DNA of 64,000 bases from Desulfoferula mesophila (GTDB taxonomy: Bacteria > Desulfobacterota > Desulfarculia > Desulfarculales > Desulfarculaceae), in contig NZ_AP028679.1 in assembly GCF_037076455.1 (NCBI RefSeq), positions 2,929,501-2,993,500 on the forward strand, written 5' to 3'. Below, piece by piece: positions 33,169-40,527 of this stretch. How positions within the stretch are numbered: position 1 is the stretch's first letter; every line of letters begins with the position of its first letter. The notes under the pieces are model-generated. The model was not told the DNA's origin. It ran no database searches and saw nothing but the letters and a program-made list of their open reading frames with translations. Both the position numbers and the translations under genes were made by a program.

Positions 33169-34121
33169 AGCCTGTCCGCAAGCGTGCTCTGGCCGGCTAT
33201 TTGGAGAAGGTATTCAAGGTCAGTGAGCGGCGGGCCTGCCAGGTGCTCAAGTTTGCCCGCTCCAGCCATCGCTACCAGAGTATTGCGGACAGGCAGGACG
33301 AATTGCGCATGCGGCTGAGGGACCTGGCCGCGGTCCGGGTCAGCTATGGCTACCGGCGCCTGCATGTGCTCCTGAGGCGGGAGGGCTGGCTGGTCAACGC
33401 CAAGCGGGTTTATCGCCTTTATACCGAGGAGGGGCTGACCATGCGCCGCAAGCGCCCCCGGCGCCGGGTGAGCGCGACCCGCCGGGTGGTCAGCCAGCCA
33501 AAGCCCAAGAGGAGCAACGAGAGCTGGTCTATGGACTTTGTGTCCGATCAGCTTTATTCTGGGCATCAGCTCCGGGTGCTGACGATAGTGGACAACTTTA
33601 GTCGTGAGAGCCTTGCTTTGAAGGCTGGTCAGAGCCTACGGGGCGATGATGTAGTGGCAGTGCTCAACCAGCTGGTCGCTGAACGTGGAGCCCCCAAATC
33701 CATCAAAGTGGACAACGGGAGCGAATTCACCTCTAAAGTCCTTGATCAGTGGGCGTACTGGAACAAGGTGGAGCTTGATTTCAGCCGCCCAGGCAAGCCC
33801 ACGGACAACCCATTTATCGAGTCATTCAACGGACGTCTTCGGGAGGAGTGCTTAAACGAAAACTGGTTTGTGTCGGTGGTGGACGCCCAGGACAAGCTGG
33901 ACACCTGGCGGCTGGATTACAACCAACATCGGCCACACAGCTCCCTGGGTAACATGACCCCGGAGGCCTATGCCAAGCAGGTGGGACCTGCCCCCTGCGT
34001 GGCCTCCCCCAGGGCTCCATCTCCAAAGAAGCAAACCTGGGAATCTCTCATCTCACCTGGACCCGAAACGGGTAGCACCTCATCTGCCAGAAGTCTCTAC
34101 CTCAAACTGGCCCTATTTTAA
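33165..34121 (+). CDS. IS3-family transposase OrfB (IS b)
   Basis: This 318-residue protein has an HTH_21-type N-terminus (GYLEKVFKVSERRACQVLKF), and DDE residues in WSMDFVSDQL, IKVDNGSEF and NPFIESFNG. The C-terminus is extended and ends within the right inverted repeat. It seems intact. It is related to, but clearly different from, the OrfB of IS a, so the two elements are different members of the family. Confidence 0.94.
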   Translation: MKPVRKRALAGYLEKVFKVSERRACQVLKFARSSHRYQSIADRQDELRMRLRDLAAVRVSYGYRRLHVLLRREGWLVNAKRVYRLYTEEGLTMRRKRPRRRVSATRRVVSQPKPKRSNESWSMDFVSDQLYSGHQLRVLTIVDNFSRESLALKAGQSLRGDDVVAVLNQLVAERGAPKSIKVDNGSEFTSKVLDQWAYWNKVELDFSRPGKPTDNPFIESFNGRLREECLNENWFVSVVDAQDKLDTWRLDYNQHRPHSSLGNMTPEAYAKQVGPAPCVASPRAPSPKKQTWESLISPGPETGSTSSARSLYLKLALF

Positions 34122-34133
34122 GGGAGGGTTACA

Positions 34134-34137
34134 CTAT
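34134..34137. repeat. Target site duplication CTAT, right
   Basis: CTAT immediately follows the outer end of IS b (GGGTTACA) and matches the copy at 31667-31670, implying that the two IS elements entered as one unit. Confidence 0.65.
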
Positions 34138-34566
34138 AACGATGTTTAACTAATATTTTTTTGTCCGTGATTACCCCATCTGCTTGGCAATAATCTGCCA
34201 TCGCCATCAAATATAAAGAGTAAGCGGTTTCACTGTTATTTTCAGTATGATTTTTTTGAAATAATTTTTCATGACTCTCGTTCGGCTTTGGTTTCCAATC
34301 TTCAGGAACTATATTAAGCCATTTATAGGCTGGAATATCTATTGACGCTCCAACATAACCAGGAGGATATGAAGGTGCAAGTATTTCTATATCCAAATTG
34401 TACCAACTACTCTTTACACTTTCGAAAAATGTCTCTAGTAAAGAAGCCTTTAGCTCACCCAAAGCAAAAAAGCTTTCAATATCAAATACAAATCTAAGAT
34501 GCCTCGTTGGAAGGGTCGCCCTGATATCCTTTGATGTAATTCTTTGGTATGCTGCCATAAGTTCAA

Positions 34567-34603
34567 CTCAAACAAACGGGCCGGCCCTAAGAGGCCGGCC
34601 CGT
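34567..34603 (-). terminator. Terminator of the nuoE-nuoF transcript
   Basis: ACGGGCCGGCC and GGCCGGCCCGT form a perfect 11-base stem with a 6-base loop; on the minus strand it is followed by TTGTTTG. It lies just after the nuoF stop and marks the border of the AT-rich island. Confidence 0.8.
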
Positions 34604-34623
34604 CGATACTACAACAAAACACA

Positions 34624-36498
34624 CTAATAAATCGCGTCGTACTTACAGTTGTCCAGACAGGTCTTGCACTTGATGCACTTGTCCAGGTCGATGGACGCGG
34701 GCTCCTTCTTCTTCCAGGAGATGGCGTCCACCGGGCAGTTCTTGAAGCACAGGCCGCACTGCTTGCACTTGTCCACGTCCACCTTGAACTCCAACAGGGC
34801 CACGCAGGAACGGGCCGGACACTTCTTGTCCACCACGTGGGCCATGTACTCGTCGCGGAAATAGCGCAGGGTGCTGAGCACCGGGTTGGGGCCGGTCTGG
34901 CCCAGGCCGCAGAGGCTGCCCTGCTGGATCATCTCGGCCAGCTCTTCCAGGGTGTCGATGTCCTCGGGCACGCCCTTGCCCTCGGTGATCTTTTCCAGGA
35001 TCTGCAGCATGCGCCGGGTGCCCTCGCGGCAGGGGGTGCACTTGCCGCAGGATTCGTCCTGCACGAACTCCATGAAGAAGCGGGCCATGTCCACCATGCA
35101 GGTGCTGTCGTCCATGACGATCATGCCGCCGCTGCCCATGATGGCCCCGGCCTTGGCGATGTCCTCGTAGTCGCACAGGGTGTCCAGGTGCTCCTCGGGG
35201 ATGCAGCCGCCCGAGGGGCCGCCCAGCTGCACCGCCTTGAACTTGCGGTGCTTCTTGGGGATGCCCTCGCCGATCTCGTAGATGATGGTCCTGAGCGGGG
35301 TGCCCATGGGCACCTCCACCAGGCCTATGTTGTTGACGTGGCCGGTGAGGGCGAAGACCTTGGTGCCCTTGGAGCCCTCGGTGCCGATGGAGGCGTACCA
35401 GTCGCCGCCGTTGGTGATGATCTGGGCGATGTTGGCCCAGGTCTCCACGTTGTTCAAGATGGTGGGTTTGTTCCACAGACCCGCCTGGGCCGGGAAGGGG
35501 GGCCGCGGCCGGGGCATGCCCCGCTTGCCCTCGATGGAGCGCATCAGCGCGGTCTCCTCGCCGCAGACAAAGGCCCCCGCGCCCTGGTAGATCCGCAGGT
35601 CGAAGTCAAAGCCAGTGTCCAGGATGTTCTCGCCCAACAGGCCGTATTGTTTGGCCTGGTCTATGGCCAGCTGCAGGCGGTGCACCGCCAGGGGATACTC
35701 GGCCCGGCAGTAGACGTAGCCGTGGTGGCTGCCGATGGCCTTGGCCGCGATGACCATGCCCTCCACCACCGAGTGGGGATCGGCCTCCAGAATGGAGCGG
35801 TCCATGAACGCGCCGGGGTCGCCCTCGTCGGCGTTGCACAACACGTACTTGGTGTCGCCCACGGCCTTTTGGCAGAACTCCCACTTGAGGCCGGTGGGGA
35901 AGCCCGCCCCTCCCCGGCCCCTGAGGCCCGACTTTTTCACCTCGGCCACGATATCCTCGGGGCTCATCTCCTTGAGGGCCTTGGCCATGCCCTGGTAGCC
36001 GCCCCGGCCGATGTATTCGTCGATGCTCTCGGCGTCGAGCATGCTGCGGTTCTTGAGGGCGATGAGTCTTTGCAAGGCGAAGAAGGGGATGTCGCGCATG
36101 TGGGGGATGCGCTTTTTGGTGGAGGGGTCCTTGTAGAGCAGGCGCTCCACCGGCTCGCCGTTTTTGCAGTGGGACTCCACCAGCTCGGCGACGTCGCTCT
36201 CCTCCAGGTTCACGTAGAAGATCCCCTCGGGATAGGTGACCATCACCGGGCCCAAGGCGCAAAAGCCGTTGCACCCGGTCTCCACCACGGCGATCTCCTC
36301 CTCCAGCCCCTGCTTGGCGATCTCGGCCCGGAGGGCATTCATCACCGCCAGGCTGCCCGCGGCCTGGCAACCGGTGCCCCCGCAGATCAACAGGTGCATG
36401 CGCTGGGAGCCCACCCCGGGCTGACCATGGCGCAGGGCCTGGGCACGTTCGGACCTTTGTTGAATTTCGCCTAGATCACTAATGCTGATGTGCGACAT
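34624..36498 (-). CDS. NuoF/HydB-like NADH-binding flavoprotein
   Basis: This 624-residue protein has three parts: an N-terminal thioredoxin-like 2Fe-2S domain (CGGTGCQ...ETGCNGFC), a NuoF core with FMN/NADH loops (GLRGRGGAGFPTGLKW) and the 4Fe-4S motif SCGKCTPCREGT, then two C-terminal 4Fe-4S motifs (CKQCGLCFKNCP, CIKCKTCLDNC). This is the layout of the beta subunit of NAD(P)-linked [FeFe] hydrogenases and related bifurcating enzymes, not of complex I NuoF. No catalytic subunit lies in the window. The NuoE gene precedes it by 25 bases. Confidence 0.92.
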   Translation of the reverse strand: MSHISISDLGEIQQRSERAQALRHGQPGVGSQRMHLLICGGTGCQAAGSLAVMNALRAEIAKQGLEEEIAVVETGCNGFCALGPVMVTYPEGIFYVNLEESDVAELVESHCKNGEPVERLLYKDPSTKKRIPHMRDIPFFALQRLIALKNRSMLDAESIDEYIGRGGYQGMAKALKEMSPEDIVAEVKKSGLRGRGGAGFPTGLKWEFCQKAVGDTKYVLCNADEGDPGAFMDRSILEADPHSVVEGMVIAAKAIGSHHGYVYCRAEYPLAVHRLQLAIDQAKQYGLLGENILDTGFDFDLRIYQGAGAFVCGEETALMRSIEGKRGMPRPRPPFPAQAGLWNKPTILNNVETWANIAQIITNGGDWYASIGTEGSKGTKVFALTGHVNNIGLVEVPMGTPLRTIIYEIGEGIPKKHRKFKAVQLGGPSGGCIPEEHLDTLCDYEDIAKAGAIMGSGGMIVMDDSTCMVDMARFFMEFVQDESCGKCTPCREGTRRMLQILEKITEGKGVPEDIDTLEELAEMIQQGSLCGLGQTGPNPVLSTLRYFRDEYMAHVVDKKCPARSCVALLEFKVDVDKCKQCGLCFKNCPVDAISWKKKEPASIDLDKCIKCKTCLDNCKYDAIY

Positions 36499-36523
36499 GC
36501 GGCTTCCCCCGAAGCGGCTGGGG

Positions 36524-37030
36524 TTATTCGTAGCTTTCCACCAAATCCACGATCTTGTCGGCCATGACCTTGCGGTGGGTGTCCTGATCGGCCACCACCA
36601 CCGGGGCCACGCCGCAGGCGCCCAAACAGCGCACCTGCTCCAAGGTGAAGCGGCGGTCCTCGGTGGTGGTGTCCACCGGGATGTTCAAGTGGCGCTCCAG
36701 ACGCTCCAAGACTTCCTTGCCGCCGCGCACGTAGCAGGCGGTGCCCATGCACACCCGGATGGTGTGGCGCCCCCGAGGCTTCATGGAAAAGAAGGAGTAG
36801 AAGGTGGTGACCCCGAAAACCTCCTGGCCGGGCACGCCCAGCTTGTCGGCGATGTGCTCCTGCACCGGCACCGGCAGGTAGCCCACCAGTTCTTGGCATT
36901 TTTGCAACACGGGAATCAGGGCGCCGGGCTTGCCCCGGTTGGCCGCGCAAATCTCATCGATGCCGGCGAGCATCTCCGGGGTGACGTCCTCGGGCATGCT
37001 CACTGGGGTCAGATCGTGGGCCAGGCTCAT
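36524..37030 (-). CDS. NuoE/HydC-like 2Fe-2S subunit
   Basis: This 168-residue protein has the thioredoxin-fold NuoE core, with cysteines in VCMGTACYVRGG and RCLGACGVAPVVV that hold a 2Fe-2S cluster, and the family phrase GVTTFYSFFSMKPRG. It pairs with the NuoF-like protein to pass electrons between NADH and a ferredoxin-type partner. The start is ATG at 37030. It follows cobS across a 114-base gap in the same direction. Confidence 0.93.
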   Translation of the reverse strand: MSLAHDLTPVSMPEDVTPEMLAGIDEICAANRGKPGALIPVLQKCQELVGYLPVPVQEHIADKLGVPGQEVFGVTTFYSFFSMKPRGRHTIRVCMGTACYVRGGKEVLERLERHLNIPVDTTTEDRRFTLEQVRCLGACGVAPVVVADQDTHRKVMADKIVDLVESYE

Positions 37031-37144
37031 GGCCTACTCCTTGGGCATATGTACAAGTCAATAATAACGGAATGTTATGTCTTTGCTCCGGCAAGTGGCC
37101 GGACTTTATTGCAATAGCACAGGCTTTGGGGACAGGCAAGGTTT

Positions 37145-37882
37145 TTATCCCGCCACGCACCAGGCCAGCAAGGCAACCGTTTCGCCCAACTCGATGGCCG
37201 CCCCCAGGGTGTCGCCGGTGACCCCGCCTATGCGCCGCCAATACCACCAGGCCAACACCAGACCCAAAACGAGCACCGCCAGAGAGGCCACCGCCCCGGC
37301 CAGGCCGCCGGCCAACATGGCTATGCCCAGGGCGCAGGCCCCGCACAGGGCGTCGGGCCACAGGGCGCTTTCCTGGGCCACGGCCGCGCCCAGGCCCTGT
37401 CCGGGTCGGGCCGGGGGCATGAGCCCCGCCAGGATGCCGGCCAGGGCCCGCCCCAGGGCCGGAGCGGCCACCAGGGCGCCCCACAGCGAGGCCCCGGACA
37501 AGGAAGCCAAGGCCCCGAACTTGAGCAGCATGACCCCGGCCAGGGCGGCCACCCCAAAGGAGCCCAGGCGGGTGTCCTTCATGATCTCCAGGGCGCGCTC
37601 CCGGCTGGTGGTGTGCACCAGGGCGTCGGCGGTGTCGGCCACCCCGTCGTAGTGCAGAAAACGGGTCAGCGCCCCCCACAGGACCACCAGCAGCGCGGCC
37701 AGGGCCAGGGGCGGCAGCTTGTGGCCCAAGAGCCAGGCGGCCCCGGCCAGGAACAAGCCCAGCAGGCCGCCCACCAGCGCGTACCAGGCCCGGGAGCGGG
37801 ACAGGTCCCGGGAATCGGCCCTCAGCCCGGAGTTCACCGTGACCACGGTGAGGAACTGTAGGGCCAGGAGGAAGCTCTTCAC
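37145..37882 (-). CDS. cobS: Adenosylcobinamide-GDP ribazoletransferase
   Basis: This 245-residue integral membrane protein has about six helices. The CobS signature region is FLHYDGVADTADAL followed by REILKDTRLGSFG-like ALEIMKDTRLGSFG, where the acidic residues bind Mg. It joins adenosylcobinamide-GDP and alpha-ribazole to finish cobalamin. It starts three bases after the cobT stop. Length and hydropathy are as expected. Confidence 0.95.
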   Translation of the reverse strand: MKSFLLALQFLTVVTVNSGLRADSRDLSRSRAWYALVGGLLGLFLAGAAWLLGHKLPPLALAALLVVLWGALTRFLHYDGVADTADALVHTTSRERALEIMKDTRLGSFGVAALAGVMLLKFGALASLSGASLWGALVAAPALGRALAGILAGLMPPARPGQGLGAAVAQESALWPDALCGACALGIAMLAGGLAGAVASLAVLVLGLVLAWWYWRRIGGVTGDTLGAAIELGETVALLAWCVAG

Positions 37883-37885
37883 GGC

Positions 37886-38944
37886 TTAACCCTGGTGCCC
37901 GGTGACCCCGGCGTCGGCGAAGGTGGCCATCTCGTTGTAGATGGCCACGGCCGCGCGCACGATCTGCAGGGCCAGGGCCGCGCCGGTGCCCTCGCCCAGG
38001 CGCAGGTCCAGGCTGAGGATGGGGGTGAGCCCCATGGCCTTGAGCTGCACCTGGTGGCCGATCTCCACCGAGTTGTGCCCGGCCATGAGGTAGTCGGCCA
38101 CGGCCGGGGCCAGGCGGGTGGCCACCAGGGCCCCGCAACCGGCGATGAAGCCGTCCACGATCACCGGCACGCCCTGGGCCGCCGCCTCGAGCATGTAGCC
38201 GCAGATGGCCGCGATCTCCAGGCCGCCCAGCGCGGCCAGGGCCTCCAGGGGCCTCTCTGGCGAAGGCCGGTGCAGGGCCAGGGCTTTTTCGATTATCCGG
38301 ATCTTCTGGGCCAGGCCCTTTTCGTCCAGGCCCGCGCCCCGGCCGGTCACCTCGGCCACCGGGCGGCCGCTGAACAAGGCGGTGAGCGCCGCGCAGGGGG
38401 TGGTGTTGCCGATGCCCATTTCCCCGGCGATGAGCAGGTCCGCGCCGTCGGCGATGAGCTTGTTGGCCACCTGGGCCCCCACGCCGATGGCCTGGCGGGC
38501 CTCATCCAGGGTCATGGCCGCTTCCTCGGCCAGATTCTTGGTACCCATGGCCACCTTGGCCTGCACCAGGCCGGGGGTGTCGCCGAAGTCGTAGTTCACC
38601 CCCACGTCCACCACCGTGACCTCGGCCTCGGCCCGGCGGGACAGCACGTTGATGCCCGCGCCGCCGGCCAGGATGTTGAACACCATCTGGGGGGTCACCT
38701 CGGCGGGATAGGGACTCACCCCGGCCTGGGCCACCCCGTGGTCGGCCGCGAACACGGCCACCGCCGCCCGGGGCTGGGCGATGTCGGCGCTGCCGCGAAT
38801 CTCGGCCAAATGGCGGGCCAGCCGCTCCAGGTCGCCCAAGGCGCCCAGGGGCTTGGTCAGGTTGTCCAGACGGGCCTGGGCCGCCTCTCCGGCGCTACGG
38901 TCCAGGGGTTTGATGCGCGCGATGATTTCTTCCAGGGTGCTCAT
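37886..38944 (-). CDS. cobT: Nicotinate-nucleotide-dimethylbenzimidazole phosphoribosyltransferase
   Basis: This 352-residue protein matches CobT: LTKPLGALGDLERLA near the N-terminus, AADHGV, the GEMGIGNTT substrate loop, and the catalytic Glu region NSVEIGHQ. It makes alpha-ribazole phosphate, the lower-ligand precursor of B12. It lies between cobS and cobU in one leftward transcript, with gaps of a few bases. Confidence 0.96.
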   Translation of the reverse strand: MSTLEEIIARIKPLDRSAGEAAQARLDNLTKPLGALGDLERLARHLAEIRGSADIAQPRAAVAVFAADHGVAQAGVSPYPAEVTPQMVFNILAGGAGINVLSRRAEAEVTVVDVGVNYDFGDTPGLVQAKVAMGTKNLAEEAAMTLDEARQAIGVGAQVANKLIADGADLLIAGEMGIGNTTPCAALTALFSGRPVAEVTGRGAGLDEKGLAQKIRIIEKALALHRPSPERPLEALAALGGLEIAAICGYMLEAAAQGVPVIVDGFIAGCGALVATRLAPAVADYLMAGHNSVEIGHQVQLKAMGLTPILSLDLRLGEGTGAALALQIVRAAVAIYNEMATFADAGVTGHQG

Positions 38945-38957
38945 TGCTTCTCCAAAA

Positions 38958-39509
38958 TCATGACAGGGGCAGCGGCCCGCCCTTGAGGGCCAGAGGCAGG
39001 CCGGCGGTAATCAGTAAAACCGCGTCGCAGGCGCGGGCCAGGCGCTGGTTCAGGGAACCGGCCAGGTCGCGCCAGCGCCGGGCCAAGGCGTTTTCAGGCA
39101 CGATGCCCAGGCCCACCTCGTTGGCCACCAGGATTATTCGGGCCTCCAGGGAGGGCAGCAGGCGGGCCAGGGCCTCGCCCCGCTCCACCACCTGGTCGTC
39201 GTCCAGCTCGGCGGCCAACACCAGGTTGCTCAGCCACAGGGTGAGGCAATCCACCAAAAAGACGGCGCCCGGCCCGTCGGCCTCCTCAAGGGCCGCCTCC
39301 AGCGCCAGGGGCTCCTCCAGGGTGGACCAGGCCTCGCCCCGGTCGGCCTGGTGGCGGGCGATGCGCCGGGTCATCTCCGCGTCATGGGCTTGAGCCGTGG
39401 CCACGTAGACCAGCCGCCCGCCCCAGGACTCGGCCAGGGCCTGGGCGTAAGAGCTCTTGCCGCTCTTGGCCCCGCCCAGGATCAAGACGCTGTGAGGCGC
39501 GGGGCTCAT
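38958..39509 (-). CDS. cobU: Adenosylcobinamide kinase / adenosylcobinamide-phosphate guanylyltransferase
   Basis: This 183-residue protein has a P-loop GGAKSGKSSYAQ, then the histidine/aspartate region MTRRIARHQADR, and LVDCLTLWLSNL followed by ANEVGLGIVP. It phosphorylates and guanylylates adenosylcobinamide. The ATG overlaps the lolA stop (ATGA). No B12 riboswitch was seen ahead of the cob block; expression probably comes from upstream promoters. Confidence 0.95.
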   Translation of the reverse strand: MSPAPHSVLILGGAKSGKSSYAQALAESWGGRLVYVATAQAHDAEMTRRIARHQADRGEAWSTLEEPLALEAALEEADGPGAVFLVDCLTLWLSNLVLAAELDDDQVVERGEALARLLPSLEARIILVANEVGLGIVPENALARRWRDLAGSLNQRLARACDAVLLITAGLPLALKGGPLPLS

Positions 39510-40264
39510 TTGGCCTGGGGGTCCTTGGTGCCCATTATGGGCCGGTGGTCCACCAGCCGGTAATCGGCCGGGGGCTCGTAGTCGAACAGCGCCGGATTGA
39601 CGGCGGGGTTGATTTGCAGCGTGGAGAAACTGTAGGCGGTGCGGTCGCCCACCAGGTTGTAGATGACAAAGCCTCTCAGGGTCAGGTCGTTCCCCGCGAA
39701 AATCAGCACCAGTTCCTTGAGGTCGGCCCGCTGTTGGCGGGGCTCCAGGGAGAGCAGCGCGCTGCCCGCGGGAGCGGCGTCCCTTTCCTTTACCGAGGCC
39801 TCGCCCACCTTGTAGTCCCGCTCCAGGCCGGACAGGCCGCCCAGGGCGTCCAGGAGCGAGGTGAGCCCGCTGGTGAATTGGCTAAAGGGGTAGAGATCCG
39901 CCTGCTTGCGCCCCGGCCGCACCCACCAGGCCTCGCCTCCGCCGGTGATGATCATCTCCCGGCGCGGCTTCTCTTGATCCAGGCGCAGCTTCAGGGGCCG
40001 GGCCCATATCAGGTGGCCGGAGCCGACCACCTCGCGCCCGCCGCTTTGGGCCCCCAGGGATACGAAGCTGCTGGAGCGCTGGTAGTCGGCGGCCATGCTC
40101 TGCACGTTCCGATAGCGCTCCTGCACCCGCTGGGCCAGCAGGGCCGGGGATTCGGGTTGGGCGCTGCTGGTGGCCAGGGCTAACGAAGCGACAGCGAGCA
40201 GGTAGAGCGATACAAAAAATAGCAGAAGGCCGCAGGAAGATGTTTTGAAAAAAAAGTTTTTCAC
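39506..40264 (-). CDS. LolA-like outer-membrane lipoprotein carrier
   Basis: GTG at 40264 overlaps the stop of the small gene before it; the longer frame upstream has no signal peptide. The 252-residue product starts with a signal peptide (FFVSLYLLAVASLALA) and then has the LolA-type beta strands and MAADYQRSSS-style start, a GGGEAWWVRPGRKQADLY strand, and FDYEPPADYRLVD. It would carry lipoproteins through the periplasm. The neighbours ftsK and cob genes are functionally unrelated. Confidence 0.85.
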   Translation of the reverse strand: MKNFFFKTSSCGLLLFFVSLYLLAVASLALATSSAQPESPALLAQRVQERYRNVQSMAADYQRSSSFVSLGAQSGGREVVGSGHLIWARPLKLRLDQEKPRREMIITGGGEAWWVRPGRKQADLYPFSQFTSGLTSLLDALGGLSGLERDYKVGEASVKERDAAPAGSALLSLEPRQQRADLKELVLIFAGNDLTLRGFVIYNLVGDRTAYSFSTLQINPAVNPALFDYEPPADYRLVDHRPIMGTKDPQAK

Positions 40265-40506
40265 GTCAGCTCCCAAACACCGTTGGGCGAGATATGGGCG
40301 GGTTTCATCACTCCCCTGTCTCGCAGGTTTTTTGCAGCCCACCTGATGTCGTATTGCCAGGTAAAAAATAGGCCCTTGGGGGATTCTTTAAGATCGTATT
40401 CGTGGTGCTTCCAAACATATTCGCAGATGGGTACGATTTTAGCGCTGCCTCCGAGGTCTCTCAATGCTTCGACTAGCCAATCAGCCAAATCTTCCTTACT
40501 AGCCAT
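40261..40506 (-). CDS. Small winged-helix-like protein
   Basis: This 81-residue protein resembles the N-terminal winged-helix domain found in restriction endonuclease-like (Mrr N-type) proteins: a helical start (LADWLVEALRDLGGSAKIVPI) and an aromatic end (WQYDIRWAAKNLRDRGVM). It is less GC-rich in codon use than its neighbours. Alone, it may be a small regulator or a remnant. Its stop overlaps the GTG of lolA by four bases, which suggests translation. Confidence 0.65.
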   Translation of the reverse strand: MASKEDLADWLVEALRDLGGSAKIVPICEYVWKHHEYDLKESPKGLFFTWQYDIRWAAKNLRDRGVMKPAHISPNGVWELT

Positions 40507-40527
40507 TGCTCCCCCCCTTAATCCGAT

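Larger units (their letters stand above)
32826..34133 (+). mobile_element. IS3-family insertion sequence b
   Basis: The left end TGTGACCTGCTTCCCGAATT (from 32826) resembles the right end read inward, TGTAACCCTCCCTTAAAATA (from 34133). It encodes orfA and orfB on the plus strand. Its outer end is nearly the same as the outer end of IS a in the first 12 bases. Confidence 0.75.
30760..34558 (-). pseudogene. AT-rich unknown gene split by two IS3 elements, possible HEPN-like C-terminus
   Basis: The N-terminal part (34558 to 34138, about 140 codons) and C-terminal part (31656 to 30760, 298 codons) read in the same frame if the IS pair and one CTAT copy are removed; a TAA at 31659-31657 interrupts the join. 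The C-part has IADMRHHAAHKTI, which fits the HEPN R-x4-H nuclease motif. Base composition is far more AT-rich than the surrounding genes, so this is a recently acquired gene. It probably makes no full product now. No family is recognised for the N-part. Alternatively the TAA is a natural end and the C-part is a separate gene lacking a good start. Confidence 0.7.

Noticed and set aside
34837-36474. 545-codon plus-strand frame antisense to nuoF
   Set aside because: Shadow of a conserved gene; composition is biased and there is no ribosome-binding site.
34624-37030. Complex I subunits
   Set aside because: Only NuoE and NuoF are present, and NuoF has extra Fe-S domains not found in complex I, so a soluble hydrogenase-like complex is more likely.
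37031-40264. Cobalamin riboswitch ahead of the cob genes
   Set aside because: No B12-box-like sequence or space for one was found between the overlapping genes of this block.
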